From the NCBI RefSeq assembly GCF_030936135.1, contig NC_082599.1, positions 63,152,551 to 63,216,550 of the forward strand: a stretch of DNA of 64,000 nt, in the 5' to 3' direction. The notes under the pieces were generated by a model. The model ran no database searches. It was not told the DNA's origin and worked only from the letters and a program-made list of their open reading frames with translations. The DNA comes from Gavia stellata (Eukaryota > Chordata > Aves > Gaviiformes > Gaviidae). The position numbers and the translations under genes were made by a program. Positions 37,795-49,700 of this stretch are shown piece by piece; position 1 is the first letter of the stretch, and each line of letters begins with the position of its first letter.

Positions 37795-40700
37795 GTGAGG
37801 TGTTGCGCAGGGCCCGGCGTGGCTGCTGGGGTGGGTCTGCGCGAGTGCCACGAGGCACTGGGGAGCTGTGGGGTGCCAGGAGGAGCTGCGAAGGCCTTAG
37901 AGAAGGAACAGGGAGGGGGAGAGCAGAGGAGGCCTGAGACTTCCCCGCACTCTTTGGGCAAGAAAAGAGAAATGTGGGGAGGGGCCAGAAGGGAGGCAAG
38001 AGTCCCCGGGGCTCGTCTTCTCAGGAAGGGAGGCATTGCCATCTCTGTAGGGCTCTGTGTGTGGGAAGAGCTTTGCCCTAATGCCCAGGGCTGTGTCCAG
38101 TCCCGTCCAGTGAGGGCTGAGGTCTGATGAGTGGGAAGTGCTGGGAAACGGAGTTGTCAACAGCGGGCTCTGTTCAGAGGAAAGAGACCCTGCCGATGCT
38201 GCTCTGAGGGGAGGGCAAACAAGAAGCCCCATCCAGGAGGGTTTGTGGTTTTCCCTGGGAGCTGCTGTTAGGGACTCCCCTTCTCCCAGATGTGCCTTTA
38301 GGTAGCTTTAGCCTCCTCTTCCTCCCCCGTTGTCTCACAGACCTTCCTGCAGGCCAGGAACACGCCAGGATTTGTGAGACAGGTGCCACGTAGGTTCCTT
38401 AAGGCTGCAGGAGGCCTGATCCTGGCTGTTCGGAATGGGCCTGAGGGGCAGCCCTGTTCCCACAGTGATTTCCCTCTCAGCCAAGTCGCAGCAGGACTCT
38501 GGGAGAGGAGGGCAGAGAGCACCCTTTCTTTTCAGTCCCCCTCAATGCTGATGCAGATTTCTTTAAAACAGACCTTGTTCCCACAGCTCCCTGACGTGAC
38601 CAAAGAGCCTGGCCTGGCCCCTAAGGCAGAACTTCCCCGCTGCATCGCGCTGCAGGGTAAGGAGAGGAGACTGGGCGATCCCCCGTCGTGCTGTGGCGGC
38701 TCTCTCCCTGTCCTCGGCAGTCAGAGGCAGCTGCCTGCTAGTGCAGAATGCAATTTCTTCCCTGCAGCACGACTATGCCCTGAGGAGACGGGCATGTTTC
38801 TGCACTCCCCGGAGAGCGGTGGGAGCAAGGCCGGTCGCGTGGCAGCCCTGGGCCTGCTGGGAGCGCTGGCCCACTCTGACGGTCAGTGCCATGGGCCAGG
38901 GACAGAAGGCAGGGGTTGGGGCTGCTGGGCTGAGAGCAGGAACAGGCTGAAAGCGGTGCACCTGCACCCAAAAGGAGCTGCAAAGAGCGGGTCCCCCAGC
39001 CGAGCTGACGCCCTGCGACAGGGCTCGAGCTCTCCTCCGGCAGTTAGAAATGGTGCACACCAGGGATGATGCTCCAAGCTCAGTAACACGGGCAGGCTGG
39101 TGGGTGGGCGGGTGGGCTGGTGCACAGGAGCTGCTTGTACCCAAGTCATTTCTCACGTGCTCTGTGTTACCATATTACCATAGCTTTCAGTCCCTATAAA
39201 ACAGCTGTGCCTCTGGAAATGGAGTCGCTCTGGCTATGCCGCTGCCTCCTGTGAAGTCAGAGTCAGGCCCCGCTTTTCTGTCCCGTTGGTGTGCGAAAAA
39301 CTTGGAAGCTTCTGCCATTGGGGCTCTGCCTCAATGCACACCTCTCCATATCTCTTCCAGCACCTGCAGTGAAAGAGAAGCTGCCCCAGGTGATGGAGGC
39401 CATGGGGTCAGTGTGCAACGACCCCAGTGCCCAGGTGAGCTGGTTTGGGAAGGGACAGTGCCACCAGGGGAGGCAGAGGAAGCCTTTCCCTCAGGGCAGA
39501 GCTGGGGTGCCTGGGGAAGTGCCGGCACATTGCCCAGGCAGTGGGTGATGGCTCGTCCCCGGGGAGAGCTGGCAGAGTGGAGCGGGGAGGTCGCTGTGCT
39601 CTGTGGGGCAAATGCCCGTCCAGCCTGGTGCTAAAGCCCAGCCCTGATGGCAGGAGCGAAAGCTTCTGCCATGCGCTTGTCATCTCTCCGCGAGCCACAA
39701 AGGCTGCCCCCAAGCAAAGGCGGCTTCCCTTTGGGTTTTGAACAGGAGGACCGTAACCACGCTCTCCCCTGGCAGGTGCGGAGGGCAGTTCTGGAGTTCA
39801 TCCGGGAGCTGCTCAGCTCCGGCTCCCAGAGCTGCTGGGCATGGGATGTGGTGGGGCACATCTTCAGTGAGTTCAGCCGGACCTCAGGCAGACTGGTAAG
39901 GGCAGAGCAGGACACCTGGGGCTTCCAGCAGTGCCTGGCCTGCGCTGAGAGCTTCTGCAGGCATCCTTGAGCATGGAGAGCTCCACGCTGCAGGGCCATC
40001 AGCGCCGGCGCTGCCATTGGAATGACCTGCAAATGGCTGTTCCTCGTGTGTGTGTGTGCTGATGTTGGTGGAGACGTCAGTGAATGATGAGGGTTTGCAC
40101 CCGGGCGTGCCACCTGGGACTGTGGGGCTGCCTGCGCACCCCACAGGCTGAGCTGTGCCCACAGATACCTTCAGCAAAGCTGCCTTGCAAAGGGAGGGGT
40201 CTTCTAGGGACAGGACATCCTCCATCCTTAAGTGCTCACAGACAATCAGCAAAACACAGCCACTGCAGCCAAATGGGCCTAGCTAGAGGATCTTTCTGTG
40301 GTGTTCTCAGACTCTGGCCCTCCAAAGCATGCCCTGCCCATCCAATAGCAGTCTGGGGACCCGCATCCCTTCTGGCAAGGGGACAGGCCGTCTGGCAGTC
40401 CCTTTGGTGAGTGTTTCCAGCTGGGTGCCCAGGAGATGAAGGATGGGCATGGCTGAGCCTTTTGCTGACTTGCTGAGGATCTTCCCTCTGGCTAGAGCCT
40501 CCCTCCAACCAGGGGATCTGTGGGTGTTGCTTTGCTCCAGGGCTTGGGGAGGCTCTGCTTTGGGAGCAGGGCAAAGGAAAGAGCCAGCTTCTCCTCCACA
40601 TCTGTCGGGCTGGGCGTGCTGCTGCCAGGGCTGGCATCGAGCACAGCCCTGCTGAAGGGCACGTTCCTCACCATGGCACGCCAGCAGCATTTGGGCCCTG

Positions 40701-43700
40701 GGGGACCGTGCAGACAAGCAGTGTCTCTTTCTGCTCCCAGGCTTCCTAGTCCTTCCCAGGGTCTGGGAAGTGGTTCCCGAGCTGGGTCTGGCCATTTTTG
40801 TCCTCCTTCAGGAGGTCAGTGCTCCTGGGAGGTTGGCGCAGGAGCACTGGTGAGGCCATGCCTGAGCCTTGTCGGTCGGGAGCTGAGAGTAACAGGGGTT
40901 TTGCCAACTCTGTCTTACAGGTGGCAGGAGGCCTTTTTGCCTGGGTAACACCGGAGGAAGGAGCTCTTCGAGCCCTGTGTGTGGACATCCTGGGCTCGCT
41001 GGACGTCTCTCTGAGAGGGATGACCAAAGTAAGTCACCCTGTGCCCTGCTGCTGTGGCCACTTCTTGCCTTCAGGACATTTTTCTTCATGCTTCCCCATG
41101 CTGTGAACCTCTCCCCTCACATGTGCTGAAGCACACAAGGCTCAGGGAACCGCAGACTGTCACTTTTGTCTTTGAGCTGAATAGAAATGCTGATGTGGTG
41201 AATTGCCCGGTTCTTCTCTGCAGCTCCTGTGGCCGAGGTTGCTGCAGTACGTAGTGCCAGCCCAGTACAGCGGCATGCTGATCCCGCTCTCCCGCTGTCT
41301 CCGAGCCCTAGTTGAGAGACGGGAGAGCACAGGGTGTGAAGAAGACGAGGAGGAGCCTGACGCCGTGGACTCCCAGGAGCGAGGTAGAAGCTAATGGGTT
41401 CAGCCAGGGGCTTGGCCAGTCTGTGTCTACATGCACCCTGCCAGCCCTCAGCAGAAGCCTGGGAGAACCAAAGGGCGGAGCCAGGCTCTGCTGCTGGGCA
41501 TGAGGGGCTCTGCCCTGCATTGCCCCTTGCCCAGCGCAGAGGCCTGCCTCTCCTGCTCGCAGCACTCTCCTGGCGAGCCGGGGCCCATTCCTGGCCATGC
41601 TGGAGCTGCCTTCGTCCCGTGCTGGGCAGCCCTGGGGATTTCTCCCGGGTCAGCGCCGTGGCAGCACAGCTGCTCTCAGCCCTCAGCCCTGTGCAGGGCA
41701 TCGGAGGCGCGATGGGCAGGGCACGGAGGGGGCTTGTTGGCTCACCCAGCCTTTCTTCCTCCCCACAGCCCGGCTGCCGGCTCCCCAGGCCCTGCTGGCT
41801 CGACTGCTGGTGAGTAGTGGGGCCCGGGGGAAAGAGCTTTTCTGGCCAGGGGTGGTGGGGGAGCCCAGGGCAGAGATGCTGTTGAGGCCCGTGCCGGGAT
41901 CCCCCAAGGAGGAGGCAGTGTGCCTGAGACTGCCTGGGCCTGTCCGGTATCCCACTCCTTTCTTGGGGCTAGCAGCACCCCGGGTGCAGGAGCGGCATCG
42001 AGCTCCCTCCCTCCCTCCCGGGAAAAACTGCAGCTCTGGTGGCAGGAGTGACCCTTCTCTCCTGCCCTCGCCTAGGTGGTGGCAGCAGCTCCTCACAAGA
42101 GCGGCGAACGTGCAGTCGCTGCCTTGCAGCTGCTGCAGGCCCTGCATGGCAGGATACACCGAGCCTTGGGGGTGGTGTGGACTACCGAGATCCCCCTCCT
42201 GCTGCAGTACTTGGAAGGTAAAGTGCGGGTGGGGAGGGAGAGGCTGGGGGGAGGGAAGGGGGTCAGGAAAATGCAGCTTCCCAGCGTGACGGAGGAGAAT
42301 TGTCCCCAGTTCCCCAGCACTTGCTCTGCAGCCTTTCCCCTTCCAGGGAGCCAAAGCTGAGGCTGGGGGCAGCCGTCCCCCAGTGTCGATTTGGCCCAGG
42401 GGATGGATGGGGCTGTTGATGTCCTTTTGGAGGGCAGGTCTTGGCGGCACCCCCATGTCCTGGCCGGGATGGTGTTTGGGGGAGGGACAGGACTGGTGCT
42501 CCTGGAGGGGGTGCAGCCCCTGGCTTTGGAGAACCAAGTTGCCAGGCCAGGCCAGGTTTGCAGCAGCTGTCCTTGGCAATAGCCTGGGAGAAGAGCTGCA
42601 AATCAGTGGCCCTGACAAATGTTCCTGGGATCCCTCCTGTGTCTTTGGCCTCACAAGGGCTTTGGTGTAGGTGCTTGTAGGCCCTTTCTAGCCTGATGGC
42701 CTGGGAATGTTGGGAGGTCTGACCGCAGAGGAGACCACAGGGCTCGTCTTTGGTGTGAGCTTAAATAGCAGCGAGGGCTTTTGCTTCCCCTTGCTTTCTA
42801 GGGAAAACCAAGAGGTCCCTGGACTCTGCAGAGTGGGAGCATCGTGTGCTCAAGGTACAGCATCCTTGGGGGGTGTCACAAATAGAGGGGGAGAAGAGGG
42901 AACAGACAAAGTTGTGGGAGGAAGCTCGGGGCTGCCTGTGTAGGCAGCAGGAGGTGGGGGCACCTCCTGAGTGCCCTGTGCCTCCCCCCGCAGTAGGTGC
43001 CTGCCCACTCAGAGGAGCTGCTGTCTGCACCCGTGCCACAGCTGATGGCTAATGCCCTCTATCGCTGTGGCACACGCCTTAGCACTGCCTCCTCCTCTAT
43101 GTCTGGCATGCCGGGAGGGTCTCGCCTGAGGTGTTAGGGGAAGAGGGAGGCTGGTGAAAAGAGGGCTGGGTGGGGCAGGGGAAGAGTCTGCCGTTCCCAG
43201 TAGCTCCCCCCAGCAGTGTCCCGGGACATGCGAGCGTAGAAAGCATCCTGGCCAAGGGCAGGGGAACACTCGCTTCCTCTCTGTTCCCCACAGTTCCTGC
43301 GAGCGTCGCTGGAGCCCATCGAGGACAGGGCCTGGACCATGGGCCTGAGCCAGGAGCTGAGCCAGCAGCTGGGCAGCTCTGCCCCCGGCTCCTGGGAGAA
43401 GGTGTGTCTCCTGCCCCGCGCCAGGGCTGGGGCTCTGCCCACGCAGGCGGTTTTCATTGCTTCCCCTTCTCTTGCCCCCAAAATGCGCCTCCCTGGGCTA
43501 CTCCAGTGGCTGGCTACCACCAGGGGTGGTCGGGTCTGTCTGGGGCCAGACCTTTCCTGACAGGTCGGTCCATGACCACATCTCGGACGTGGCCTCTTCT
43601 CTTGCAGCTTTTCCTGTACAAGGCCCTTGGGACAGTGCTGGCAGCTTGTCAGGATCTCAGACACGTCCAAGGGCAGGTGCTGAGGTTCCTGCAGGAGACA

Positions 43701-46700
43701 AACCCTGTGCAGCTGTCTGAAGCCCAGGTGAGGTGATGTTCCTGTCCTGCGCATCCCCTGCCTGTTCCTGGGGGAGAGGCAGGGCTGCTCCAGACCTCGA
43801 TTTCCTCCATGCTGCCATTTCCCCCTTGCCGCAATGTCCTGCCTGGCCGTTGTTGCTGGCCATGGCCCAGTGCCTGGGCTGGAGCCAACTCCCTGTTTCT
43901 CTGTGGTTGCAGGGAATGATTTCTGTTGTGTCCCACACGGCTGAGAGCCACTTCCATCTGGTCTTGGACACGGTGAACATGTTCTCCAGGGCTTTCACCA
44001 GAGGCTGGTTTTATCAGACTTCCATGGGCTGGAAGGTAAAGGAGCCAGGGTTTCCCTGTTTGGCTTTCCTTTTTTGGCCTTCTTTCACTTCTACACCTGC
44101 AGCAGCCAAGTTGTGGCAGCTGCCTTGAGATAAGCATTCGTGTAAGAGCTAGCCGAGACCTCTGTTTCAGAGGGGACGTCCTGGCATTGGGGCCTCTGAG
44201 GTGTCTTTGGAGAGGAGGGGGTTTGACACCGGGTGGATCAGAGCCACCCAGCTGGGGCAGCTGCAGCGGTTGCTTGCTTGCAGCCACCTTGCCCCTGACT
44301 TAACTTCAGCAGGAGCTGGCGACAAGGGGGTGGGCACGGTGTGACACTCTGACCCTTCCCCAAAGCTGAGGGCCAAGAGCAGGAGCCTGGTGAAGTCTCG
44401 CTGGCTCTGCTCCCCACCTGGGGGCTGTGGGGAAGCCTTTCAGGGCAGGGCAGGGCCCTACAGAGAGAGCGGTGCAGCCTGGCCTGGGGAGGTGAGCAGA
44501 GTGGGCTCATCTGCACCCCTGACGAGCATGGGCTGCGTGTCTGAGCAGGACCGTGACAGGCTCTGTCAGATACCTTTCCACAGAAAGGTTCCAGGCAGCT
44601 CCTCGACCTCTCAAATCAGTGGTAAAAGAGCCAGCAGTGTGTGCGATGCTGGCTGCACCTCATCCCCATCCCCATGCGAGATCCCCAGCTGTGGGATGGG
44701 AACAACTTCTGGCCTTGGAACTCGCAGCTCGAGGAGTGGCTTGGGGAGCTGCTGGGAGGTGCCCAGGGAAACAAGGAGCTGGTGAGGGTGCGGGGCAGGG
44801 CCTGCCGCAGCAGCCTGCCAGAGTCCCGGGGCTGACCTCTCAGGGCATCTCTGTTGACACAGGTCCAGCAGTGGCAGAAGATGGAGAGCGCCCAGGCCAT
44901 TCGTGCTGCTCTGATGCGCACCTACAGCGGCATTGCACTGCGTGCCCCCAAGGAGCAGCTGCTCACCCGCGTGGATAAAGAAATCGTGGGCAACATCCTG
45001 CGGCTCTCCAGAGCTAAACAGAGGGTAGGAGCATGGGGCACACAGGGCAGGGATGCCTGGGTGTCCCAGCTCCAGCCCCTTGGGGCTGGGGTGCACTGAG
45101 GTGGACGGTCCCTTTCTAAAGATCTCCCAAGGAAGGGTTTGTCCTCAACATCCAGATCCAGCCCCCCATGGGTTTCCCCTGCCCATGCTCTTCTTCCACC
45201 TCTCAGCCCTTCAAAGAGTTGAAGGGGTGCTTTGCTCTCTTTGGCCTCAGGACTTGCAGCTCAAGCTCGCCCTGGTGCAGAGCATCACCGAGGTCAGCTG
45301 TGCCATCCAGGCTGTGGGCGACTGCGGCAGCTTTGAGCTGTCCTTAAAGCAGGAGGCAACGTGGACCTTGCTGGTGAGTGCCTGTAGCCGGGGCGGTCGC
45401 ACGGGGGAGTTTTGGGCTGTGCCGTCGGACTCGTTATTCCAGAGGCACGATGGTCTCTGGGCTTCACGTGAGCTCCTGGAGCTGTGTCCGGAGCTGGTGG
45501 GGCTCTTGAGTGCTGGTGCTGGGTGGCTGTGGCTGGGGAGCAGGGGCCCTCCTGCGGTGCCTTTGGGGATGCGTGGGGGTGCCGGGGCAGTGTCTGCCCA
45601 GGCCTGGCAGCAGAACGTGTCCCCAGGGGAGGCGGGAGGGCCGTCCCGTGCCCCTGCCAACTCTGTGCTTCTCTCTCTGGGACTTGCAGGACTGGATCAA
45701 GGGGGAGCCCTGGGACTCCCTGGTGTATGGAGTGTTCCAGGCCCTGGAGGAGTTGAGGTGAGGTCTGTTCCCCGGGCTGTGGGGACTCCCAGTGTGCCCC
45801 ATCCCAGCTGGCTGGGGCAGCCCCAGTGGCCTTGAGCATGGGGCCGGGAGCTGCTGGGGCTGTGGAGTGGGAGGGTGTCCCCCATGTCGGGTGTCTCCCA
45901 CAGGAAGGGAGCCCCCGGGGTTCCTTAACCTGGGGGCAGGGGTTTGCCTGCTGCCTGGGAGGAGGCAGGAATTGCTGGCGCTGAAGGCAGTGCTCGCTGG
46001 CGTGGGCGGGGGTGTTGGATTTGGGGCCCTCGATTAGGAGGAACCCAGGTGTGGTTTGAGCCACTCTGGAGACAGTAAATCTCCTTTGTGTTTTCTCTTC
46101 CTTTTTCCTCTGGCCAGCAAGCTGAGGCCACCTCTGAGGCGGGAGGAAAATCACAAGCTGCTGGCAGTGTGCTGCCAGACTGTCTTGTCCTGTCCTTCCA
46201 AGGAGCGGATGAAAAAGGGCAGGAAGACAGTGAGGGCAGCTGTGAACATGCAGGTACCCGCTGGCCAGTGCCTGCCCACCCCTGGGTCAGGATCCCACCT
46301 CAGTGCGCCCCGGCAGCCCCCATGATGCAGAACCTCAGCTCTGCTTTCCTGCTTTCAGCTTCTGCACAGGAGATGCGTGGAAGATCTAGGCCATCTCCTA
46401 GAAACCTTTCTGGAGGCAGAGGTGACCTCTGCCTGCTTTGATGACGTGGTCCATGTGAGTAGCTGTGCGGCAAGAGGGAAAGTGTTTCAGGGGCAGAGAG
46501 TGGAGGCCTTAGAGGGTGTTAGGAGGTGGATACCTTTCCTGCGGGAACGTGGGGCTTTGGCTCCTTGCTCTGAGGCTGTGCGTCTGGCCGGGGCCAGGGG
46601 CTGAGCTGGGGGACGGGAGCGCCCGGCCACTGCAGCCTCAGGCCAGGCAGAGCAGTGGGCCCTGATGGAGGGAAAGCCCAGAGCCAGCCCTGAGCTGGCT

Positions 46701-49700
46701 GAGAGCAGCCTGGAGGAAGGCTGGAGTGGGGAGATGCCGGCAGGGTAGCAACAGCAGGCTCAGGGCAGAGGCGGCTGGAGGGAGCGAGGCAGTGGAGGCA
46801 GCAGTGCCAGTGCTCGGTGGGGCACTGGGAAGGGGCCAGAGAAGGAGGGAGTTGGAGAGGGATCTCCGGGAGAGAAAGATGCCTGTTGTGAGAGAGATGC
46901 ACCCTGCCTCAGGTCCTGAAGGGCTGGCTCACCTCAGCCAACGAATGGGAGCGGGAGAGAGCCCTGCAGGTTTGCACCCACGTGCTGGGAGTGTGCAAGG
47001 AGCGATTCAAGCTCATGGTGAGTAGAGCCCCCCCGCGTGCCCTGGCGCCCTTTTCCCACCATTCATGGCCCCAGAAGGGAGCCCTGCCCAACTGGGTGCT
47101 GGGTTTTGGGGCTCCAGGGATTACGGGGCAGCCCTTCTGCCTGCCCCTCTGCCCAGTCGCTGCTCAGGGAGCAGGATGGGCGATAGAGGCGAGCGGGTGC
47201 TGGGGCTGCCTGCGACCCTTTTCCTGCTGCTCTCCCCTGCAGAGAGGACGTCCTTGCAAGCGGTTCGGCTCCCTGGTGGGATTGCTGGCGACTCTGACCA
47301 GCGACTGCCTGGCCACGTCCCGCCAGAGGGCATGGGTCTGCCTTGGCTACCTTCTCCAAATGCAAGGTAAGGAGAGTGGGCGCTTCCCAGCCTTGCTCAG
47401 CCTGATCCTCCCTCCCTTCCCGGCCTGGCACCACTGGGATCCTGCAGGGCCAGGCCCTGTCCCCAGGAGGGAAGCGGGAGGCAACGTGCTTGGCTGGTTT
47501 TGTGCCCCCACCCTGTTAGCCCTCTGCCTCCCTGGACATGTCAGGAAGGATCCCTGGGAGAGGGTCGCTGAGTCCCACCTCCGCAGCGCATGTGTGCGGT
47601 TGGTCAGGGCCATCCCCCACTGCTGTCTGAGAGCAGGACATTGCCACCAATGCTGGGGACTGTCCCCCTCCATGTCTGCCCCCCTCCATGTTCCAGGAGA
47701 GACAGAGGGTGGTCAGACAACTCGCTCGGATGAGGCCCCTGACATTCCAGAGGGTGCCTTCCCCCTTGCTCCCTGCCTTGAGCCTGGAGAGACAGGCAGC
47801 TCCCCAGGCAAACTATCCAAACTCATCGCCGCCAGGGAAGAAATCTCCTGCCGAGCACAAGAGAGGAAACCAATTTGCTGCCCAGAGCAAACTGGGCAGG
47901 GAAGAGGGATCTGAACTGCAGACCCAGGGCGTGCCGCAAAGGGTTGTGTTTGAACCGTTTCCTCTTCAGGCAGCAGGGTCTGCCTGTGCTGAGGCAGTCA
48001 CGGGGAGGTTTCCTGCCTCCCAGAGACGATGGTGGCCTGTGTGGGAACAGGGGACACAGCTGCTGGGATCAGAGGCCAGTAGCTGCTGAAACCCTGAAGC
48101 CCCAACAAATGGTTCAAGGAGGAAGAGGGCTCTTTCCAGCCCGGGATTTGTCAGCCATTTATCGGGCTCGGGAAATCCTGCTGCACCGAGTTCAGGAGGG
48201 CCCTGGGTTTCCCTGTGGCTTTCACTGCCACCCCCTGCGTTCTCCTTTAGCAGTATCTAGGGCCAGAGGTTGCCTTTCTGTGGGCGTGACTCCCCTTTTC
48301 TTCTGGTGGTTGTTCCAGCCAGGACCATGGAGGTGGTGCCTCAGGCAGATGAGATCAGGTGCCTTGGTGAGGAGCTGAACAGCCCAGACACCGTGCAGAC
48401 CTGCGCCAAAATAGCAAAGGTAACTGGCCCCAAAAGAGCGGGGTGGGGGCCCAGCTCCTGGGCTCCTGCACGTCTCCCTGCTCCCCTCCAGCGTCCCTCG
48501 CTGTGTCCAGAGCAAGCTGTCCAGGATGGCTGTTGTTAGCAAGTAGCAGGAGGCTTTGAGACAAGACTGTCCTTCAGGCATGCTGGAGCAGATACCGTAT
48601 ATGTGTGCGTGTGTGATTGCTCTTGTCAGAATACAAATTTGGTACATAATAAGCAAACAACATGGGGGGCGACACTTCCCAATCGGGTAGCTGCATCAGA
48701 TGTAAACAGCACTGTATGCATAGCAGGAGGAAAAAGTGATTGCCCCCTGCACGACTGCCGAACTAACAGTTCTGTCAAGTTTCCTTTCCATTCTGAATTG
48801 CTGGAGCAGAGCTGTGACGTGGTCTCTCTTGTTCCTGACTTCTCTCCAGGCTGTTTGCAAGTGCATCCCTCCAGCGCAGGCTACGGACTTTCTGACTGCG
48901 GTCCTGCCCAGCTTGCTGCACGTCACACCCACGTGTGTGAAGCCACTATGGAAGTGGGTGTTCATCTTCCTGGTGGAATGCAGGAAGGAAATAGTCCAGG
49001 AGGTAAAGGCGACCTTTTTCCCATTTGACTTTGTCTTTGCTCCTGTTGGCTGCTTAACGACACCCTGTGCAGTTGGCACAGGCTCAAGAAATGCCACCTG
49101 TGTGTCGAGCCAAGGGGCTGCTGAAGGAGTCAGGTGCCCTTGCAGAGGCCCTGCAAGGCGACTTCAGGGTCTCAAAGAGCGTGCTTGGTTTTGCTCTTGC
49201 ATCGCTACACACATGTGGGGAGAGTTCTTCAAGCGTTGGGTGTGAAACGTGCCCGTGTCCTCTGTGTGCACAAGGGCACGCAGCTGCTCGTACGGTTGGG
49301 CCCAGGCACATGCAGTGACTGAGTCTGTGCGTGTGAGCGCATGCATGTGTGCGTACGTGTGCACAGTTGCCAAGAGCACACCCAGCTCCAGACGTGAGCC
49401 AGGGCCAGGCAGGGTGGAAGGGGTGAGGTTTCAAGCTAGGTCTGGACCCTGTGTCACGGGAGCAGGCACTGCTCCTGTGCTGAATGACTGTGTCTGGGCC
49501 CCGCAGGAGGGGGTAAAGGATGCACCGAGCCCTTCTTTCTCCTCCATTTCCATTCAGGTGCCAAAAATCCTGAAGACCCTTTGCACCTACATGCGGCAGA
49601 GCACCCACAGGCCCTTCCTGCTCTGGGCCGTGTTTCTCCTCGCCCACTTTCACCAGGAGCCCGTCATCAGCAGTCTCCTCCGGAAAGGTCTGCCCATGGA

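Larger units (their letters stand above)
31241..45059. repeat. Right arm of large inverted repeat
   Basis: This is the reverse complement of 1-13,471. The inner edge is sharp: sequence from about 31,241 onward matches the left arm, while the bases before it do not. It is about 350 bp longer than the left arm, which is explained mainly by extra sequence at 33,388-33,650 and about 32,022-32,139. The outer limit cannot be set because the left arm leaves the window first. The spacer between the arms is 13,472-31,240. Confidence 0.93.

Noticed and set aside
47695-47911. Open stretch beginning ETEGGQTTRSDEAPDIPEG as an extra MROH exon
   Set aside because: No convincing donor ends it, it has no family similarity, and splicing directly from 47,366 to 48,319 joins in phase and matches the family.
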